DNA of 64,000 nucleotides, from the NCBI RefSeq assembly GCF_011006175.1, contig NZ_CP048795.1:992001-1056000 (forward strand), in the 5' to 3' direction. The translations under genes and the position numbers were made by a program. This DNA is from Hydrogenobacter sp. T-8. GTDB taxonomy: Bacteria; Aquificota; Aquificia; Aquificales; Aquificaceae. Position 1 is the stretch's first letter, and the number at the start of each line of letters is the position of its first letter. The notes under the pieces are model-generated. The model was not told the origin of the DNA, made no database searches, and saw only the letters and a program-made list of their open reading frames with translations. This document shows positions 8,870 to 18,252 of the stretch, one piece after another.

Positions 8870-9591
8870 AATTAAGGGTATGCTACTACACCCATCGAGG
8901 CTACAGACTCATTAACGAAGATGCTCTTCTCATTGGGGGGCTTGTCCTTCAGGAGCAGTTCATGGAAGGGGTAGAATGCCTCAGCTTTGAAGGAGGTGGT
9001 CTCTTTGCGGTAGCGGATGGTCTTGGTGGACATGTGGGTGGAGACATCGCCAGCAGGCTACTTCTTGAAATTCTTGCTCAGCTAAGACCGAGGACAGAGC
9101 AGGAGCTTCTGCAGGCTCTTAGGAAAGCCAGAGACAGGCTTGAGGACTTTGTGAGGGAAAAGCCAGTATACTCTGGACTTGGCACTGCGGTAGCAGGTCT
9201 GCTTTTGCTTGAGGAAAGAAGACTTGTTTTCAATGTGGGAGATTGCAGGGTGTATGGTATAAAAGAGGGCAAAGCCCTGAGGCTTACACAAGACCATTCT
9301 GAGGCGGAGGAGCTCGTAAGGGCGGGACTTCTTGATCCCGAAAGGGCAAAACATGACCCAAGGAGAAACTTTCTCACATCTGCTATAATAGGAAGCTCTA
9401 ACCTTAGAAACTTTGAGGTCTTTATGAGAGAGGTGGAACACTACGGACAATACCTCATATGTTCAGATGGGGTGTGGGAACCTCTCGAGGAGCAAGAGCT
9501 TACCCTAACACCAAAAGCTATGGCGGAGCTACTGCTTGAAAAAGGCGGTGATGATAACATGAGCTTTGTGCATATAAGTGTGGAGGTGTAA
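8866..9591 (+). CDS. PP2C-type serine/threonine protein phosphatase
   Basis: 241 residues with the PPM metal-binding motifs in order: NEDA near residue 17, ADGLGGH near 50, [21 protein letters not shown] and GGDDNMS. It dephosphorylates phospho-serine/threonine using two Mn/Mg ions. No partner kinase is in the window; the translationally coupled neighbour is a KaiC-like ATPase, a family in which autophosphorylation is known, so that protein is a candidate substrate (inference). Confidence 0.9.
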   Translation: MKLRVCYYTHRGYRLINEDALLIGGLVLQEQFMEGVECLSFEGGGLFAVADGLGGHVGGDIASRLLLEILAQLRPRTEQELLQALRKARDRLEDFVREKPVYSGLGTAVAGLLLLEERRLVFNVGDCRVYGIKEGKALRLTQDHSEAEELVRAGLLDPERAKHDPRRNFLTSAIIGSSNLRNFEVFMREVEHYGQYLICSDGVWEPLEEQELTLTPKAMAELLLEKGGDDNMSFVHISVEV

Positions 9592-9592
9592 G

Positions 9593-10849
9593 ATGGAATA
9601 CCATGTAAAAGACCTAAGCCTTGCGGAGGCTGGCAAAAACAGGATTGAGTGGGCGGAAAGGGACATGCCTGTGCTAAGGAGTATAAGGGATAGGTTCTCA
9701 AAGGAAAAGCCCTTCAAGGGCATACGCGTATCCGCCTGCCTTCATGTCACCACCGAGACCGCCAACCTTATGATAACCTTGAAGGAGGGTGGTGCGGAGG
9801 TATACCTGACCGCCTCTAATCCCCTTTCTACTCAAGATGATGTAGCTTCTGCCCTTGTGAAATACTTTGACATACCCGTCTTTGCCATTAAGGGAGAGGA
9901 CACGGACACCTACTATATGCACCTCAGAGAGGTCATAAAAAGAGAGCCACACATAGTAATAGACGATGGTGCGGACCTGATATCCACGCTTCATAGGGAG
10001 TTTCCCGAGCTTGCAAAGAAGGTATACGGAGGAATGGAAGAGACCACCACGGGAGTTATAAGACTAAGGGCTATGGCTCAGCAGGGAGTTTTGCAGTTCC
10101 CCATAATAGCGGTAAACGACGCCTATACAAAGCATATGTTTGACAACCGATATGGTACAGGGCAGTCCACCATAGATGCCATAATGAGGGCTACCAACAG
10201 ACTCATAGCAGGCTCTTACTTTGTGGTCGCAGGATACGGATGGTGTGGCAAAGGTGTAGCCCAAAGGGCAAGAGGTATGGGAGCAACGGTTATAGTCTGC
10301 GAGGTAGACCCCATAAAAGCCCTTGAGGCAAAGATGGACGGCTTTTTGGTTATGCCCATGGCAGAAGCCTGCAGGCTGGGAGACTTCTTCGTGACGGTCA
10401 CTGGCAATACCTCTGTAATAAGAGAGGAGCATTTTGAGAGGATGAAAGACGGTGCCATTATCTCCAACGCTGGACACTTCAATGTGGAGATAGACATAGA
10501 GGCTCTTGAAAAGTTAAGTGCGAGTAAAAGGGAGATAAGACCTTTCGTGGAGGAGTATAGGCTCAAGGATGGTAGAAGGCTCTATCTTTTGGCACAGGGA
10601 AGGCTTGTGAACCTTGCCAGTGCGGAGGGTCATCCTGCGTCAGTGATGGATATGAGCTTTGCCAACCAAGCCCTCTCTGCTGAATACATACTAAGGAACC
10701 ACAAAGACCTCAGGAAGGATGTTTACAGAGTGCCAGAGGAGATAGATAGGGAGGTGGCATTCCTCAAGCTAAGGAGTATGGGCGTGGAGATTGACCAGCT
10801 TACCCCCGAGCAGGTTAAATATCTTTCCTCTTGGGAGTTTGGCACTTAG
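9593..10849 (+). CDS. ahcY: Adenosylhomocysteinase
   Basis: 418 residues. Hydrolyses S-adenosylhomocysteine to adenosine and homocysteine, using bound NAD. The NAD loop [10 protein letters not shown], the substrate region ETTTGVIRL and the C-terminal [14 protein letters not shown] are present. The start was set at ATG 9593 with GGAGGTG seven bases upstream rather than at the upstream codon at 9578. It follows the phosphatase immediately and may be co-transcribed. The 3' end contains the likely promoter of rpmB. Confidence 0.95.
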   Translation: MEYHVKDLSLAEAGKNRIEWAERDMPVLRSIRDRFSKEKPFKGIRVSACLHVTTETANLMITLKEGGAEVYLTASNPLSTQDDVASALVKYFDIPVFAIKGEDTDTYYMHLREVIKREPHIVIDDGADLISTLHREFPELAKKVYGGMEETTTGVIRLRAMAQQGVLQFPIIAVNDAYTKHMFDNRYGTGQSTIDAIMRATNRLIAGSYFVVAGYGWCGKGVAQRARGMGATVIVCEVDPIKALEAKMDGFLVMPMAEACRLGDFFVTVTGNTSVIREEHFERMKDGAIISNAGHFNVEIDIEALEKLSASKREIRPFVEEYRLKDGRRLYLLAQGRLVNLASAEGHPASVMDMSFANQALSAEYILRNHKDLRKDVYRVPEEIDREVAFLKLRSMGVEIDQLTPEQVKYLSSWEFGT

Positions 10850-10851
10850 TT

Positions 10852-10857
10852 TATAAT
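10852..10857 (+). promoter_or_regulatory. -10 box for rpmB-aroC
   Basis: TATAAT lies 27 bases before the rpmB ATG, overlapping the ahcY stop region. A TTGGGA 15 bases upstream is a weak -35. The resulting mRNA would have a leader of about 20 bases with a GGAGG site. Confidence 0.4.
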
Positions 10858-10884
10858 ATTGTGTTCCTTGAAGGAGGTTTAGAA

Positions 10885-11088
10885 ATGGCAAGGTGTTATG
10901 TTTGTGGAAAGACCACCAAGTTTGGAAAGAGCGTAACCTTCTCCGCAGAGCAAAACTCAAGGACCTTTAAGCCGAACCTTCAGAAAGTCAAGATTGTTCT
11001 TGAGGATGGAACTGTAAAAAGAGTATACGTCTGCACCAAGTGTCTAAAAGCGGGTAAGGTAGTAAAGGCGGTTTCTGTAAGAGACTGA
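10885..11088 (+). CDS. rpmB: 50S ribosomal protein L28
   Basis: 67 residues, the expected size. It has a CYVCGK pair near the start and a CTKC pair near residue 50, forming the zinc-binding (C+) variant of L28. The start is ATG 10885 with AGGAGG eight bases upstream. The stop overlaps the aroC start as TGATG, so ribosomal protein and chorismate synthase production are coupled. Confidence 0.95.
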   Translation: MARCYVCGKTTKFGKSVTFSAEQNSRTFKPNLQKVKIVLEDGTVKRVYVCTKCLKAGKVVKAVSVRD

Positions 11089-12251
11089 TGCCTATTAGGT
11101 TTCTTACCGCAGGAGAATCTCACGGAAAGGCTTTGGTTTGCATCCTTGAGGGTATTCCTGCAAACCTTGAGCTTTCTTCTGAGTATATAAACAGAGAACT
11201 TCAAAGAAGACAGAGGGGCTATGGCAGAGGAGGGAGGATGAAGATAGAAAGCGACAGGGTGGAGTTTCTCTCTGGTGTGCGCTTTGGCAAAACCCTTGGA
11301 AGCCCCATAAGCATGGTCATATGGAACAGGGACTGGGAAAACTGGCAAGAAAAGATGGCATACGAGGGAGAGCCACCAGAGAGCCTTGTGCCCTTTGTAA
11401 GACCTCGCCCGGGGCATGCGGACCTTGCAGGTGGCATAAAGTATAACCAGAAGGACCTCAGGAACATCCTTGAGAGAGCCTCCGCCAGAGAGACCGCCTC
11501 AAGGGTTGCGGTGGGTGCGGTATGTAAAAGGCTATTGGAGGAATTTGGCATAAGGATAGGTAGTTATGTGGTAAGTATAGGGAGGCTAAAGCCAGAAATA
11601 AGGGAAGAGGACCTTCTCAAAAGGCACGAGCTTGCAGAGCTTTCTGAACTGCGTTTCCCAGACCCCTCAAAAGACCAAGACTTCAGGGCGGTTATTGACG
11701 AGGCAAAGGAGAGAGGCGAAAGCCTCGGTGGTATCTTTGAGGTCTTCGCCGTAGGTGTGCCACCGGGGCTTGGAAGCCATATCCAGTGGGATAAACGCAT
11801 AGATGGAAGGATAGCACAAGCTATGATGAGCATACAGGCTATAAAAGGAGTGGAGATGGGGCTCGGCTTTGAAAGTGGCAGGCTCTATGGCTCTGAGGTA
11901 CACGACGAGATTGGCTGGTCAGAGGAGTTGGGATACTTTCGCTATAGCAACCGCCTTGGAGGAACAGAAGGGGGCATTACCAACGGCATGCCCATTCTTG
12001 TTCGGTGTGTCATGAAGCCCATACCAACCCTTACAAAGCCCCTTAGAAGCGTAGACCTGCGGACAAGGGAGGAGGTAAGGGCAGGAAAGGAAAGAAGCGA
12101 CGTGGTGGCAGTGCCAGCTGCCTCTGTGGTGGGAGAAGCCATGCTTGCCATAGTCTTGGCGGATGCACTGCTTGAAAAGCTGGGCGGAGATTTTATGGAA
12201 GAAATAAAGGAACGATTTGAGAGGTATCTCCAGCATGTCAAAAGTTTTTGA
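11088..12251 (+). CDS. aroC: Chorismate synthase
   Basis: 387 residues. Converts EPSP to chorismate with reduced FMN, the last common step to aromatic amino acids. Family signatures are clear: GESHGKAL at the start, GRGGRMKIE, RPGHADLAGGIKY and RASARETASRVAVGA. The end overlaps the next gene by 17 bases. Confidence 0.96.
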   Translation: MPIRFLTAGESHGKALVCILEGIPANLELSSEYINRELQRRQRGYGRGGRMKIESDRVEFLSGVRFGKTLGSPISMVIWNRDWENWQEKMAYEGEPPESLVPFVRPRPGHADLAGGIKYNQKDLRNILERASARETASRVAVGAVCKRLLEEFGIRIGSYVVSIGRLKPEIREEDLLKRHELAELSELRFPDPSKDQDFRAVIDEAKERGESLGGIFEVFAVGVPPGLGSHIQWDKRIDGRIAQAMMSIQAIKGVEMGLGFESGRLYGSEVHDEIGWSEELGYFRYSNRLGGTEGGITNGMPILVRCVMKPIPTLTKPLRSVDLRTREEVRAGKERSDVVAVPAASVVGEAMLAIVLADALLEKLGGDFMEEIKERFERYLQHVKSF

Positions 12252-12972
12252 GGAGGTGGGAAGGGCTACGCTCCTTACCCTCTGGGGTCTTTACTTTATC
12301 TTCAGAAGACCTCCAAAACTAAGGCACTTTATAAAACAGCTTGCATACCTTGCCTCCGAAACGGTGCCGGTTGTAGTAATTACATCCCTTTTTTCTGGAG
12401 GTGTAATAGCCCTTCAGACCTACAGCACCTTTCATCGCTTTAATGCGGAGTTCCTCATAGGTGCGGTGGTAGCCATATCCATGGGAAGGGAATTGGGTCC
12501 TGTGCTTGCCTCCCTTATGGTGGTGGCAAGGGTAGGCTCCGCCATGACTGCTAATATAGGCACTATGAGGATAACGGAGCAGATAGATGCCCTTGAGGTC
12601 ATGGGCATAAACCCCAAAAGCTACCTTGTGTCTCCAAGGCTCTTTGCGGGCATTGTGGGCGTTCCCATGCTCGTGGTAATTGCGGACATCTCTGGTATAT
12701 TTGGTGGATGGTTTGTGGCGGTCAAACTTTTTGGAGTAAATGAATACCTCTTTTGGGAAAAAATGAAAGACCTCGCAGAGCTTTACGACTTTATCGGCGG
12801 TCTATACAAGGCGGTCTTCTTCGGCTTTATCATCTCTGCGGTAAGTTGCTATTTTGGATACTACACAAGGGGAGGAACAGAAGGCGTGGGAAGGGCAACT
12901 ACCAATAGCGTGGTAGCCTCTTCCATGCTAATTTTGATTTCTGACTACTTTTTGACTGCGATAATATTCTAA
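12235..12972 (+). CDS. MlaE-type ABC transporter permease
   Basis: 245 residues of mostly hydrophobic sequence. GRELGPVLASLMVVARVGSA and the ITEQIDALEVMGI motif are diagnostic of MlaE/TTG2B permeases, which move phospholipids or other lipids between membranes. The ATPase (MlaF) and substrate-binding (MlaD) partners are not in the window. The start chosen is ATG 12235 with GAGAGG upstream, inside the aroC end. Confidence 0.85.
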   Translation: MSKVFEEVGRATLLTLWGLYFIFRRPPKLRHFIKQLAYLASETVPVVVITSLFSGGVIALQTYSTFHRFNAEFLIGAVVAISMGRELGPVLASLMVVARVGSAMTANIGTMRITEQIDALEVMGINPKSYLVSPRLFAGIVGVPMLVVIADISGIFGGWFVAVKLFGVNEYLFWEKMKDLAELYDFIGGLYKAVFFGFIISAVSCYFGYYTRGGTEGVGRATTNSVVASSMLILISDYFLTAIIF

Positions 12973-13002
12973 GTGCATTCTCGCATGACCCGCTGAATGC
13001 AT

Positions 13003-13067
13003 TATAATGTAAGGCAAATGCTCTCAGGTAAAAAGGAAAACTTATATAGGATAGAAAACCTTAAAAT
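13003..13067 (+). promoter_or_regulatory. Two possible -10 boxes before the prenyl synthase
   Basis: The 107-base gap between the permease and the prenyl diphosphate synthase holds TATAAT at 13003-13008 and TAAAAT at 13062-13067, the latter 12 bases before ATG 13080. No good -35 is seen for either. A GCATTC/GAATGC inverted repeat (12975-13000) lies between the genes. Confidence 0.3.
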
Positions 13068-13079
13068 TGCATCAGTAGA

Positions 13080-13913
13080 ATGATAGAGATGGACAATTTA
13101 AATATTCATAAATGGAAAGAAAGAATAGAAGAGAAGCTCAGAGAGCTTTTAACGCCCTTTGAGCCACAGCTCCTTTATCAAGCCATGTCCTACTACCTTT
13201 TCCAGGAAGGCAAACGTATAAGACCCCTCTTTTTGTGTGCGGTGTGTAATGCTCTTGGTGGTGATATGGAAGATGCCATCACTGTGGGCTGTGCGGTGGA
13301 GATGGTGCATAACTACTCTCTAATTCACGATGACCTTCCTGCTCTTGATAACGACAACCTAAGAAGAGGAAAGCCCACCTGCCACATAGTTTTTGGCGAA
13401 GACCTTGCCATACTGGCGGGCGACGCCCTTCTCACCTATGCCTTTGAGGTGCTTTCAAAGAGGGAAAACTTTAATAGTCTTGGGGAAAGGGAACTCCTAC
13501 TCCTTGTAAGAGAACTTGCCAAAAGCTCAGGCTTTGAGGGCATGGTGGGAGGGCAGGTAATGGATATAAGGAGGCTCTCCTCTCAGGAAGAAATAAGTTT
13601 GAAGAAGACCGCAAGGCTCTTCTCCTTTTGCTTTGTGGCAGGGGGCATAGTAGCCAAAAGGTTGGAATTCCTCCAAGCTCTTGAAAACCTCGGGCTAAAG
13701 GTAGGATTGCTCTTTCAGATGGTGGATGATTGGAAGGATAAGGACGGCTTTTATCTTTACTATGGTGAAAGCCTATGGAAAAATATAGAGCTTTTTAAGG
13801 AGGAATGTATTCACGTAGCTGAAGGTATGAATATGAGAACAGAAGAATTCTTAGGGCTTGTGGAACTCATTACTGGCGGAGGGGGAGGGATTCGAACCCC
13901 CGGTGGGCTGTAA
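13080..13913 (+). CDS. ispA: Polyprenyl (farnesyl/geranylgeranyl) diphosphate synthase
   Basis: 277 residues. The first aspartate-rich motif (HDDLPALDND near residue 85) and the second (DDWKD near 220) bind Mg-diphosphate, and GKRIRP binds IPP. It elongates allylic diphosphates with IPP for quinone and lipid tails; chain length cannot be read. The last 13 or so codons (GGGGGIRTPGGL) are encoded opposite the tRNA-Ser gene, and the stop at 13911 lies inside that tRNA. The expected family C-terminus ends near LVELI, so the natural stop seems lost or moved. Confidence 0.85.
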   Translation: MIEMDNLNIHKWKERIEEKLRELLTPFEPQLLYQAMSYYLFQEGKRIRPLFLCAVCNALGGDMEDAITVGCAVEMVHNYSLIHDDLPALDNDNLRRGKPTCHIVFGEDLAILAGDALLTYAFEVLSKRENFNSLGERELLLLVRELAKSSGFEGMVGGQVMDIRRLSSQEEISLKKTARLFSFCFVAGGIVAKRLEFLQALENLGLKVGLLFQMVDDWKDKDGFYLYYGESLWKNIELFKEECIHVAEGMNMRTEEFLGLVELITGGGGGIRTPGGL

Positions 13914-13964
13914 ACCCACTGGTGATTTCAAATCACCCGCCTTCGTCCACTCGGCCACCCCTCC
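13874..13964 (-). tRNA. tRNA-Ser (anticodon TGA)
   Basis: On the minus strand the acceptor GGAGGGG (13964-13958) pairs with CCCCTCC (13884-13878). The anticodon stem GGTGA/TCACC encloses TTTGAAA with anticodon TGA. A long variable arm (GTGGG/CCCAC type) marks a class II tRNA, and the T loop TTCGAAT is intact. CCA is encoded at 13876-13874. Its 3' half is overlapped antisense by the end of the prenyl synthase gene. Confidence 0.95.
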
Positions 13965-13979
13965 TAAGCAGACTATATA

Positions 13980-14456
13980 TTATAGCTTTATCTTCCCTTC
14001 CTTCAACTCTCTTCTTAGCTGTCTCTCAAGGTCTCTTTGACGGAGCTCTTCTCTTCTATCGTGAGCCTTTTTACCCCGAGCGAGGGCTATCTCCACCTTT
14101 GCCTTTCCATTTTTGAAGTATACTCTCAAAGGTATAAGGGTGTAGCCCTTTTCCTTCACCTTTCCCATAAGCCTGAGTATCTCCCTTTTGTGAAGCAAGA
14201 GCTTTCTTGTTCTGAGTGGGTCTGGAGGCTTTATGGTTGCATAGCGGTATGGTGCAATATACAGGTTATAGAGCCACGCTTCTCCGTCTTGAATTCTCAC
14301 AAAGCTGTCTTTGAAGGAAACCGTCTGTCTGTTTCTGAGGGCTTTTACTTCGGGACCTTCAAGGACTATGCCAGCCTCATAGGTTTCCAGTATCTCGTAT
14401 TCCGCTTTTGCTTCTTTGTTGTAGGCTACAGTAAGCTCTCCAGTCTGCTTAGCCAT
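13980..14456 (-). CDS. smpB: SsrA-binding protein
   Basis: 158 residues. Binds tmRNA and delivers it to stalled ribosomes. NKEAKAEYEI, YEAGIVLEGPEVKALR and the basic tail ARGKKAHDRRE are diagnostic. It lies between the TPR gene (five bases upstream) and tRNA-Ser. No tmRNA gene was seen in the window. Confidence 0.96.
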   Translation of the reverse strand: MAKQTGELTVAYNKEAKAEYEILETYEAGIVLEGPEVKALRNRQTVSFKDSFVRIQDGEAWLYNLYIAPYRYATIKPPDPLRTRKLLLHKREILRLMGKVKEKGYTLIPLRVYFKNGKAKVEIALARGKKAHDRREELRQRDLERQLRRELKEGKIKL

Positions 14457-14460
14457 TCTA

Positions 14461-14940
14461 TTAGTTTAGCATAGCCAATATTTGATGCCTTAACACATGG
14501 GCTGGTTTGTAGTCCGGTGCTACCCTTATTGCATTCTCTGCCTCTAAGAGAGCGTCCTTGAACATGCCCTTCATCAGGTAAATTCTCGCCAAGTTCATAT
14601 GTGGATACTGCCGTGGTTCGTATCTGGGTGCGGTTATAGCCCTCTTGAGCCAGGGAATTGCCTCATCAAGTCTTCCCATAGCCATAAGATATGACCCTAT
14701 GTCATTATAGGGATTTCCGAAGTCCGGGTCTATCTCTATTGCCTTCAGACAAAGTTCTATCGCAGTGTCAAGCTCACCGAGCATGCTGTATGCCCAGCCC
14801 ATGTAGGTGTAGGCTTCAGCGGTAGGTTGAAGGTCTATGGATTGTTGGTATAGCTCTATAGCTTGATGCAGATTGCCTGCCATATGTTCCTGAAGAGCCT
14901 TCTCTAAAAGCTCCTTTGCATCCTTGCTTATTTCCCTCAT
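14461..14940 (-). CDS. TPR-repeat protein
   Basis: 159 residues made of about four 34-residue TPR units (for example AEAYTYMGWAYSMLGELDTAIEL, given here only by its A-Y-G-A pattern near residues 38-60, and a second near 70-95). Such proteins are scaffolds; the partner is unknown. It is followed by smpB within five bases. A promoter is visible upstream: TTGTCA (14978-14973), 16-base spacer and TATATT (14956-14951), ten bases before ATG. Confidence 0.85.
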   Translation of the reverse strand: MREISKDAKELLEKALQEHMAGNLHQAIELYQQSIDLQPTAEAYTYMGWAYSMLGELDTAIELCLKAIEIDPDFGNPYNDIGSYLMAMGRLDEAIPWLKRAITAPRYEPRQYPHMNLARIYLMKGMFKDALLEAENAIRVAPDYKPAHVLRHQILAMLN

Positions 14941-14950
14941 AGTGCTATTA

Positions 14951-14978
14951 AATATATCCCTATCACAAAAATTGACAA
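14951..14978 (-). promoter_or_regulatory. Sigma70-type promoter for TPR gene and smpB
   Basis: TTGTCA - 16 bases - TATATT on the minus strand. The distance from the -10 box to ATG 14940 is ten bases, so the leader would be only a few bases long. Confidence 0.5.
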
Positions 14979-14998
14979 TATAAGACTAAAGCATGGGT

Positions 14999-15400
14999 TT
15001 ACAAGAGGTTATACTTTTTCAAAGCCCTTGCAATTCTTTCATCTTCCTTTGCTAAGTCCTTCATGGCTTCCAGTAGGTTTTTAAACTTTCCACTTTCAAA
15101 CTTTTCAAGAGCATCATCTGTAGCTTTTTTAACCACCGTCCTTCTATCCCATATAAGCACACCTATAACCGTTGCGACAAGAGCAATTTGCCCCGCAAAT
15201 ATGGCAAGCATTATGTCGATAAGTCTATCTATTTGCCTTTCTACTTGCTCAAACCTTTTGTCTATCTGCTCAAACCTATGCATGATAGCCTTCTGACCCT
15301 CCTCAAGCCTTATCATTCTGTCTCTGTCTTCTAAGGTAAAGGGAACTTCCTTAGGAAAGGCAATGCCAAAGAGTAGCACTATCAAAAGAAGTTTCACCAT
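14999..15400 (-). CDS. Small secreted or anchored coiled-coil protein
   Basis: 133 residues. A hydrophobic N-terminus (about residues 1-16) looks like a signal peptide or anchor. Heptad-like FEQIDKRFEQVERQIDRL then predicts a coiled coil, followed by a membrane span near residues 64-85 and a charged helical tail. I do not recognise a named function; the shape resembles small DUF1640-like coiled-coil proteins. It has a good ribosome binding site (GGAGG) before ATG 15400. Confidence 0.6.
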   Translation of the reverse strand: MVKLLLIVLLFGIAFPKEVPFTLEDRDRMIRLEEGQKAIMHRFEQIDKRFEQVERQIDRLIDIMLAIFAGQIALVATVIGVLIWDRRTVVKKATDDALEKFESGKFKNLLEAMKDLAKEDERIARALKKYNLL

Positions 15401-15425
15401 AACTTACCTCCGCTTAGATAATAAT

Positions 15426-16217
15426 TTACTCCCACTCCCTCTCTCTTAGAGAACTTTGAAGGTTTTTGGGAACTTCCACCCTTATGCCAAAGAGCAGTTT
15501 TAGCTGAAGAGCATTAAGCACTGCCTGAGCCCTAACAGTGTTGTTGAAGAAGATATAAGTGTCTCTTTCTCCAAGCCTTCTAACCTTTTCCTTTATCTTC
15601 TTTAGCTCATCAAGAGAGTAGAGGTAATCGTATGGTTTTTCTGGGTCTCTTCCGTGTAGCCTTATGTAGTTTATGGCACCTATGCCAATCCACGGACCCA
15701 CGAGAAAACCCTTTCCCTTGGGTGCATCGGTGTTTACAAGGGAAAAGCCAAGCTCTTCAAGGAACTGATAGAAGTCAACCTTCTTAAAGCTCTTGCTTCT
15801 GACTTCAATGACCTTTTGAATGCCTTTAAAATCCTCCGATAGCTTTTTTATGTGTCTAAGGTTTTCCTCTCCATAGCCGAATCGCTCGGGAAACTGAAAG
15901 AGAAGGGCTATAAACCTGTCCTCTTCAAGAGTTGGCTCAAGGGCATGCAGGAACTTCTTGACATCCTCTTGGGTATAGCTCCTGTGGTGGGTGAAGGTTC
16001 TATGAGCCTTGAAGGCAAACCTAAGGCTTGAGCTTCTGGAGAGCATGCTTTTGACCGTGCCTCTGTTGGGAAAGTTGTAAAAGGATGAGTTAATCTCCAC
16101 CACTTGAAAATACTGGGAGTAAAACCTTATGTAGTCCTCTCTCTTTAAAAGGGGAGGGTAGAACCCTCCCACCCAGTCCTTGTAGAAAAAACCACTACAG
16201 CCTATGTATACTCTCAA
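15426..16217 (-). CDS. DUF72 family protein
   Basis: 263 residues. [19 protein letters not shown] at the start, [10 protein letters not shown] and the late FNNT region are the DUF72 signature, a TIM-barrel family of unknown activity. It starts by a four-base overlap with the atpA stop, so it is made with the ATP synthase alpha subunit; no functional link is known. Confidence 0.88.
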   Translation of the reverse strand: MRVYIGCSGFFYKDWVGGFYPPLLKREDYIRFYSQYFQVVEINSSFYNFPNRGTVKSMLSRSSSLRFAFKAHRTFTHHRSYTQEDVKKFLHALEPTLEEDRFIALLFQFPERFGYGEENLRHIKKLSEDFKGIQKVIEVRSKSFKKVDFYQFLEELGFSLVNTDAPKGKGFLVGPWIGIGAINYIRLHGRDPEKPYDYLYSLDELKKIKEKVRRLGERDTYIFFNNTVRAQAVLNALQLKLLFGIRVEVPKNLQSSLREREWE

Positions 16218-17725
16218 GGAATGAACTTAGATTTAAAGTCTTTCAGAGCTTCCTCTATCTTTGCCTTGAGCTGGTCATCAAGAGCCTTTTTCTCCTTTAT
16301 TTCCCTGAGGATGTCCGCCCGCTCCCTATCAAGGTAAGCATACAGCTCCTTTTCAAACTTTCTTACAGACTCAACGGGTAGGTCGTCAAGATATCCGTTT
16401 GTGCCTGCGTAGATGGCAATTATCTGCTTTTCTACCGGTATAGGGCTGTAGGGTTCCTGCTTTAGAAGTTCCACGAGCCTAAGACCTCTGTTTATGGTTT
16501 GCTGAGTTGCCTTGTCAAGCTCTGAAGCGAACTGCACAAAGGCTTCCAACTCTCTGAACTGAGCAAGGTCAAGCCTGAGGGTTCCAGCAACCTGTTTCAT
16601 AGCCTTTATCTGTGCCGCACCACCAACCCTGGACACAGAAAGACCCACGTTTATGGCAGGTCTTATGCCCTTGTTGAATAGGTCTGGCTCAAGGTAAATC
16701 TGACCATCGGTTATGGATATAACGTTTGTAGGAATGTAAGCGGCCACGTCCCCCGCCTTGGTCTCTATTATGGGCAACGCGGTAAGGGAGCCTGCACCCA
16801 TCTCATCGTTTAGTTTTGCTGCGCGCTCCAAGAGCCTTGAGTGAAGGTAGAAGACATCTCCGGGGTATGCCTCTCTACCGGGAGGTCTTCTCATAAGGAG
16901 AGAGAGCTGTCTGTAGGCTTCTGCGTGTTTGGAGAGGTCATCATAGATAATAAGGGCGTGCTTTCCGTTGTCCCTGAAGTATTCTCCTATGGTGCACCCC
17001 ACAAAGGGAGCAAGGTATTGCAAAGAGGCTGGGTCTGTGGCGGACGCCACCACCACGCAGGTATATTCCATAGCACCACTTCTTTCAAGAAGCTCTATTA
17101 TTCTTGCGGTGGTGGACCTCTTTTGACCTATTGCCACATATATACAATAGACATCGGTATCCTTTTGGTTTAGTATAGTGTCTATACATATGGTAGTTCT
17201 TCCAGTAGACCTATCTCCAATAATTAGCTCCCTTTGACCCCTTCCTATGGGTATCATGGCGTCTATGGCTTTTATACCCGTCTGTAGCGGCTCGTGGACA
17301 GACTTTCTCTTTACCACGCCTGGGGCTATTTTTTCCACTGGAGACCTGTATTCATATTTTATAGGACCCTTTCCATCAAGAGGATTACCCAATGGGTCTA
17401 TAACCCTTCCTATAAGACCCTCGCCCACAGGAGCGTCCAATATTCTCCCTGTCCTTCTCACTATTGAGCCTTCTCTTATACCGCTCTCGCTACCAAGCAC
17501 TATAATACCCACGTTGTCCTCTTCAAGGTTAAAGGCAAGTCCCATAGTCCCACCTTCAAACTCCACAAGCTCGTTCGCCATCACATTATCAAGCCCGTAA
17601 GCCCTTGCCACACCATCACCCACATAGTAGACCACACCTACCTCTTCCATCTTTGCGGACGCTTCAAATCCCTTTATCTGCTCTCTCAATAACTGAAGAG
17701 CTTCCTCATAGGTTATAGTTGCCAT
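16214..17725 (-). CDS. atpA: F1 ATP synthase subunit alpha
   Basis: 503 residues, full length. Forms the non-catalytic nucleotide sites of the F1 hexamer with beta. The N-terminal barrel, the Walker B region ([16 protein letters not shown]) and the C-terminal helices are intact. The P-loop reads GDRSTGRTT: the lysine normal at this site (GDRQTGKT in most alpha subunits) is arginine. The gene stands apart from atpG-atpD (50394-52693). Start ATG 17725 has GGAGGTTTG upstream. Confidence 0.96.
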   Translation of the reverse strand: MATITYEEALQLLREQIKGFEASAKMEEVGVVYYVGDGVARAYGLDNVMANELVEFEGGTMGLAFNLEEDNVGIIVLGSESGIREGSIVRRTGRILDAPVGEGLIGRVIDPLGNPLDGKGPIKYEYRSPVEKIAPGVVKRKSVHEPLQTGIKAIDAMIPIGRGQRELIIGDRSTGRTTICIDTILNQKDTDVYCIYVAIGQKRSTTARIIELLERSGAMEYTCVVVASATDPASLQYLAPFVGCTIGEYFRDNGKHALIIYDDLSKHAEAYRQLSLLMRRPPGREAYPGDVFYLHSRLLERAAKLNDEMGAGSLTALPIIETKAGDVAAYIPTNVISITDGQIYLEPDLFNKGIRPAINVGLSVSRVGGAAQIKAMKQVAGTLRLDLAQFRELEAFVQFASELDKATQQTINRGLRLVELLKQEPYSPIPVEKQIIAIYAGTNGYLDDLPVESVRKFEKELYAYLDRERADILREIKEKKALDDQLKAKIEEALKDFKSKFIP

Positions 17726-17736
17726 AACAAACCTCC

Positions 17737-18252
17737 TTAGGGTTTTGGAAGTATTTTACTACAAAACTCACAGAAAAACCTACTCTTGGCATCCACATCC
17801 TGCAGACTGTTGGAGAAGTTCATAACGCATTTTTTATTTTTACAGTGCATCAGTCCAAAAGTATGACCCAGTTCGTGGTTAACCTCCTTGAAGACCCTTT
17901 CAAAGAAAAGCCTCTCATCTTCACTCTTTAATCTGTATGTGCTTACCACCGCATACCTTCCACCAAGTTGGGCAAGCCCAAATATGAAGTTTAGTCCCTC
18001 TTCATAAAGGTCAAAGGGTAAGAGTGCCAGAAACTTTAGCATATCAGGATAGTAAACCTTTGATAGAACCTCTAAAAGCGTATCACCCTTATACTGCCCT
18101 CTTTGTGGGTTATAGCCAAGTCTTGGTGGAAGTGTAATATGCGAGAACCTTACACCAAAACCAAACACCTCACGTATGTTCTTTGCAGTGGCAAGTATGA
18201 GCCTCTTTTCCACACCAAAACCAGCGAGATATATAAACTTACCTTCTTGCAT
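17737..18252 (-). CDS. amzA: Archaemetzincin-type zinc metalloprotease
   Basis: 171 residues. [12 protein letters not shown] gives the extended metzincin zinc motif HExxHxxGxxH, followed by CVM and a CEFC pair, exactly the cysteine layout that distinguishes archaemetzincins (a second zinc site). These are cytosolic peptidases of uncertain substrate, best known from archaea and animals. The start overlaps the mltG end by 14 bases and the gene lies just upstream of atpA. Confidence 0.88.
   Translation of the reverse strand: MQEGKFIYLAGFGVEKRLILATAKNIREVFGFGVRFSHITLPPRLGYNPQRGQYKGDTLLEVLSKVYYPDMLKFLALLPFDLYEEGLNFIFGLAQLGGRYAVVSTYRLKSEDERLFFERVFKEVNHELGHTFGLMHCKNKKCVMNFSNSLQDVDAKSRFFCEFCSKILPKP

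Noticed and set aside
13009-13040. Sequence resembling the 3' core of a glycine riboswitch (GGCAAA then CTCTCAGGTAAAAAGG)
   Set aside because: The 5' half with the pairing GAGAG strand is not found, the gene downstream is a prenyl synthase, and the best -10 box (13062) lies after it, so it may not be transcribed. A covariance search with RF00504 would decide.
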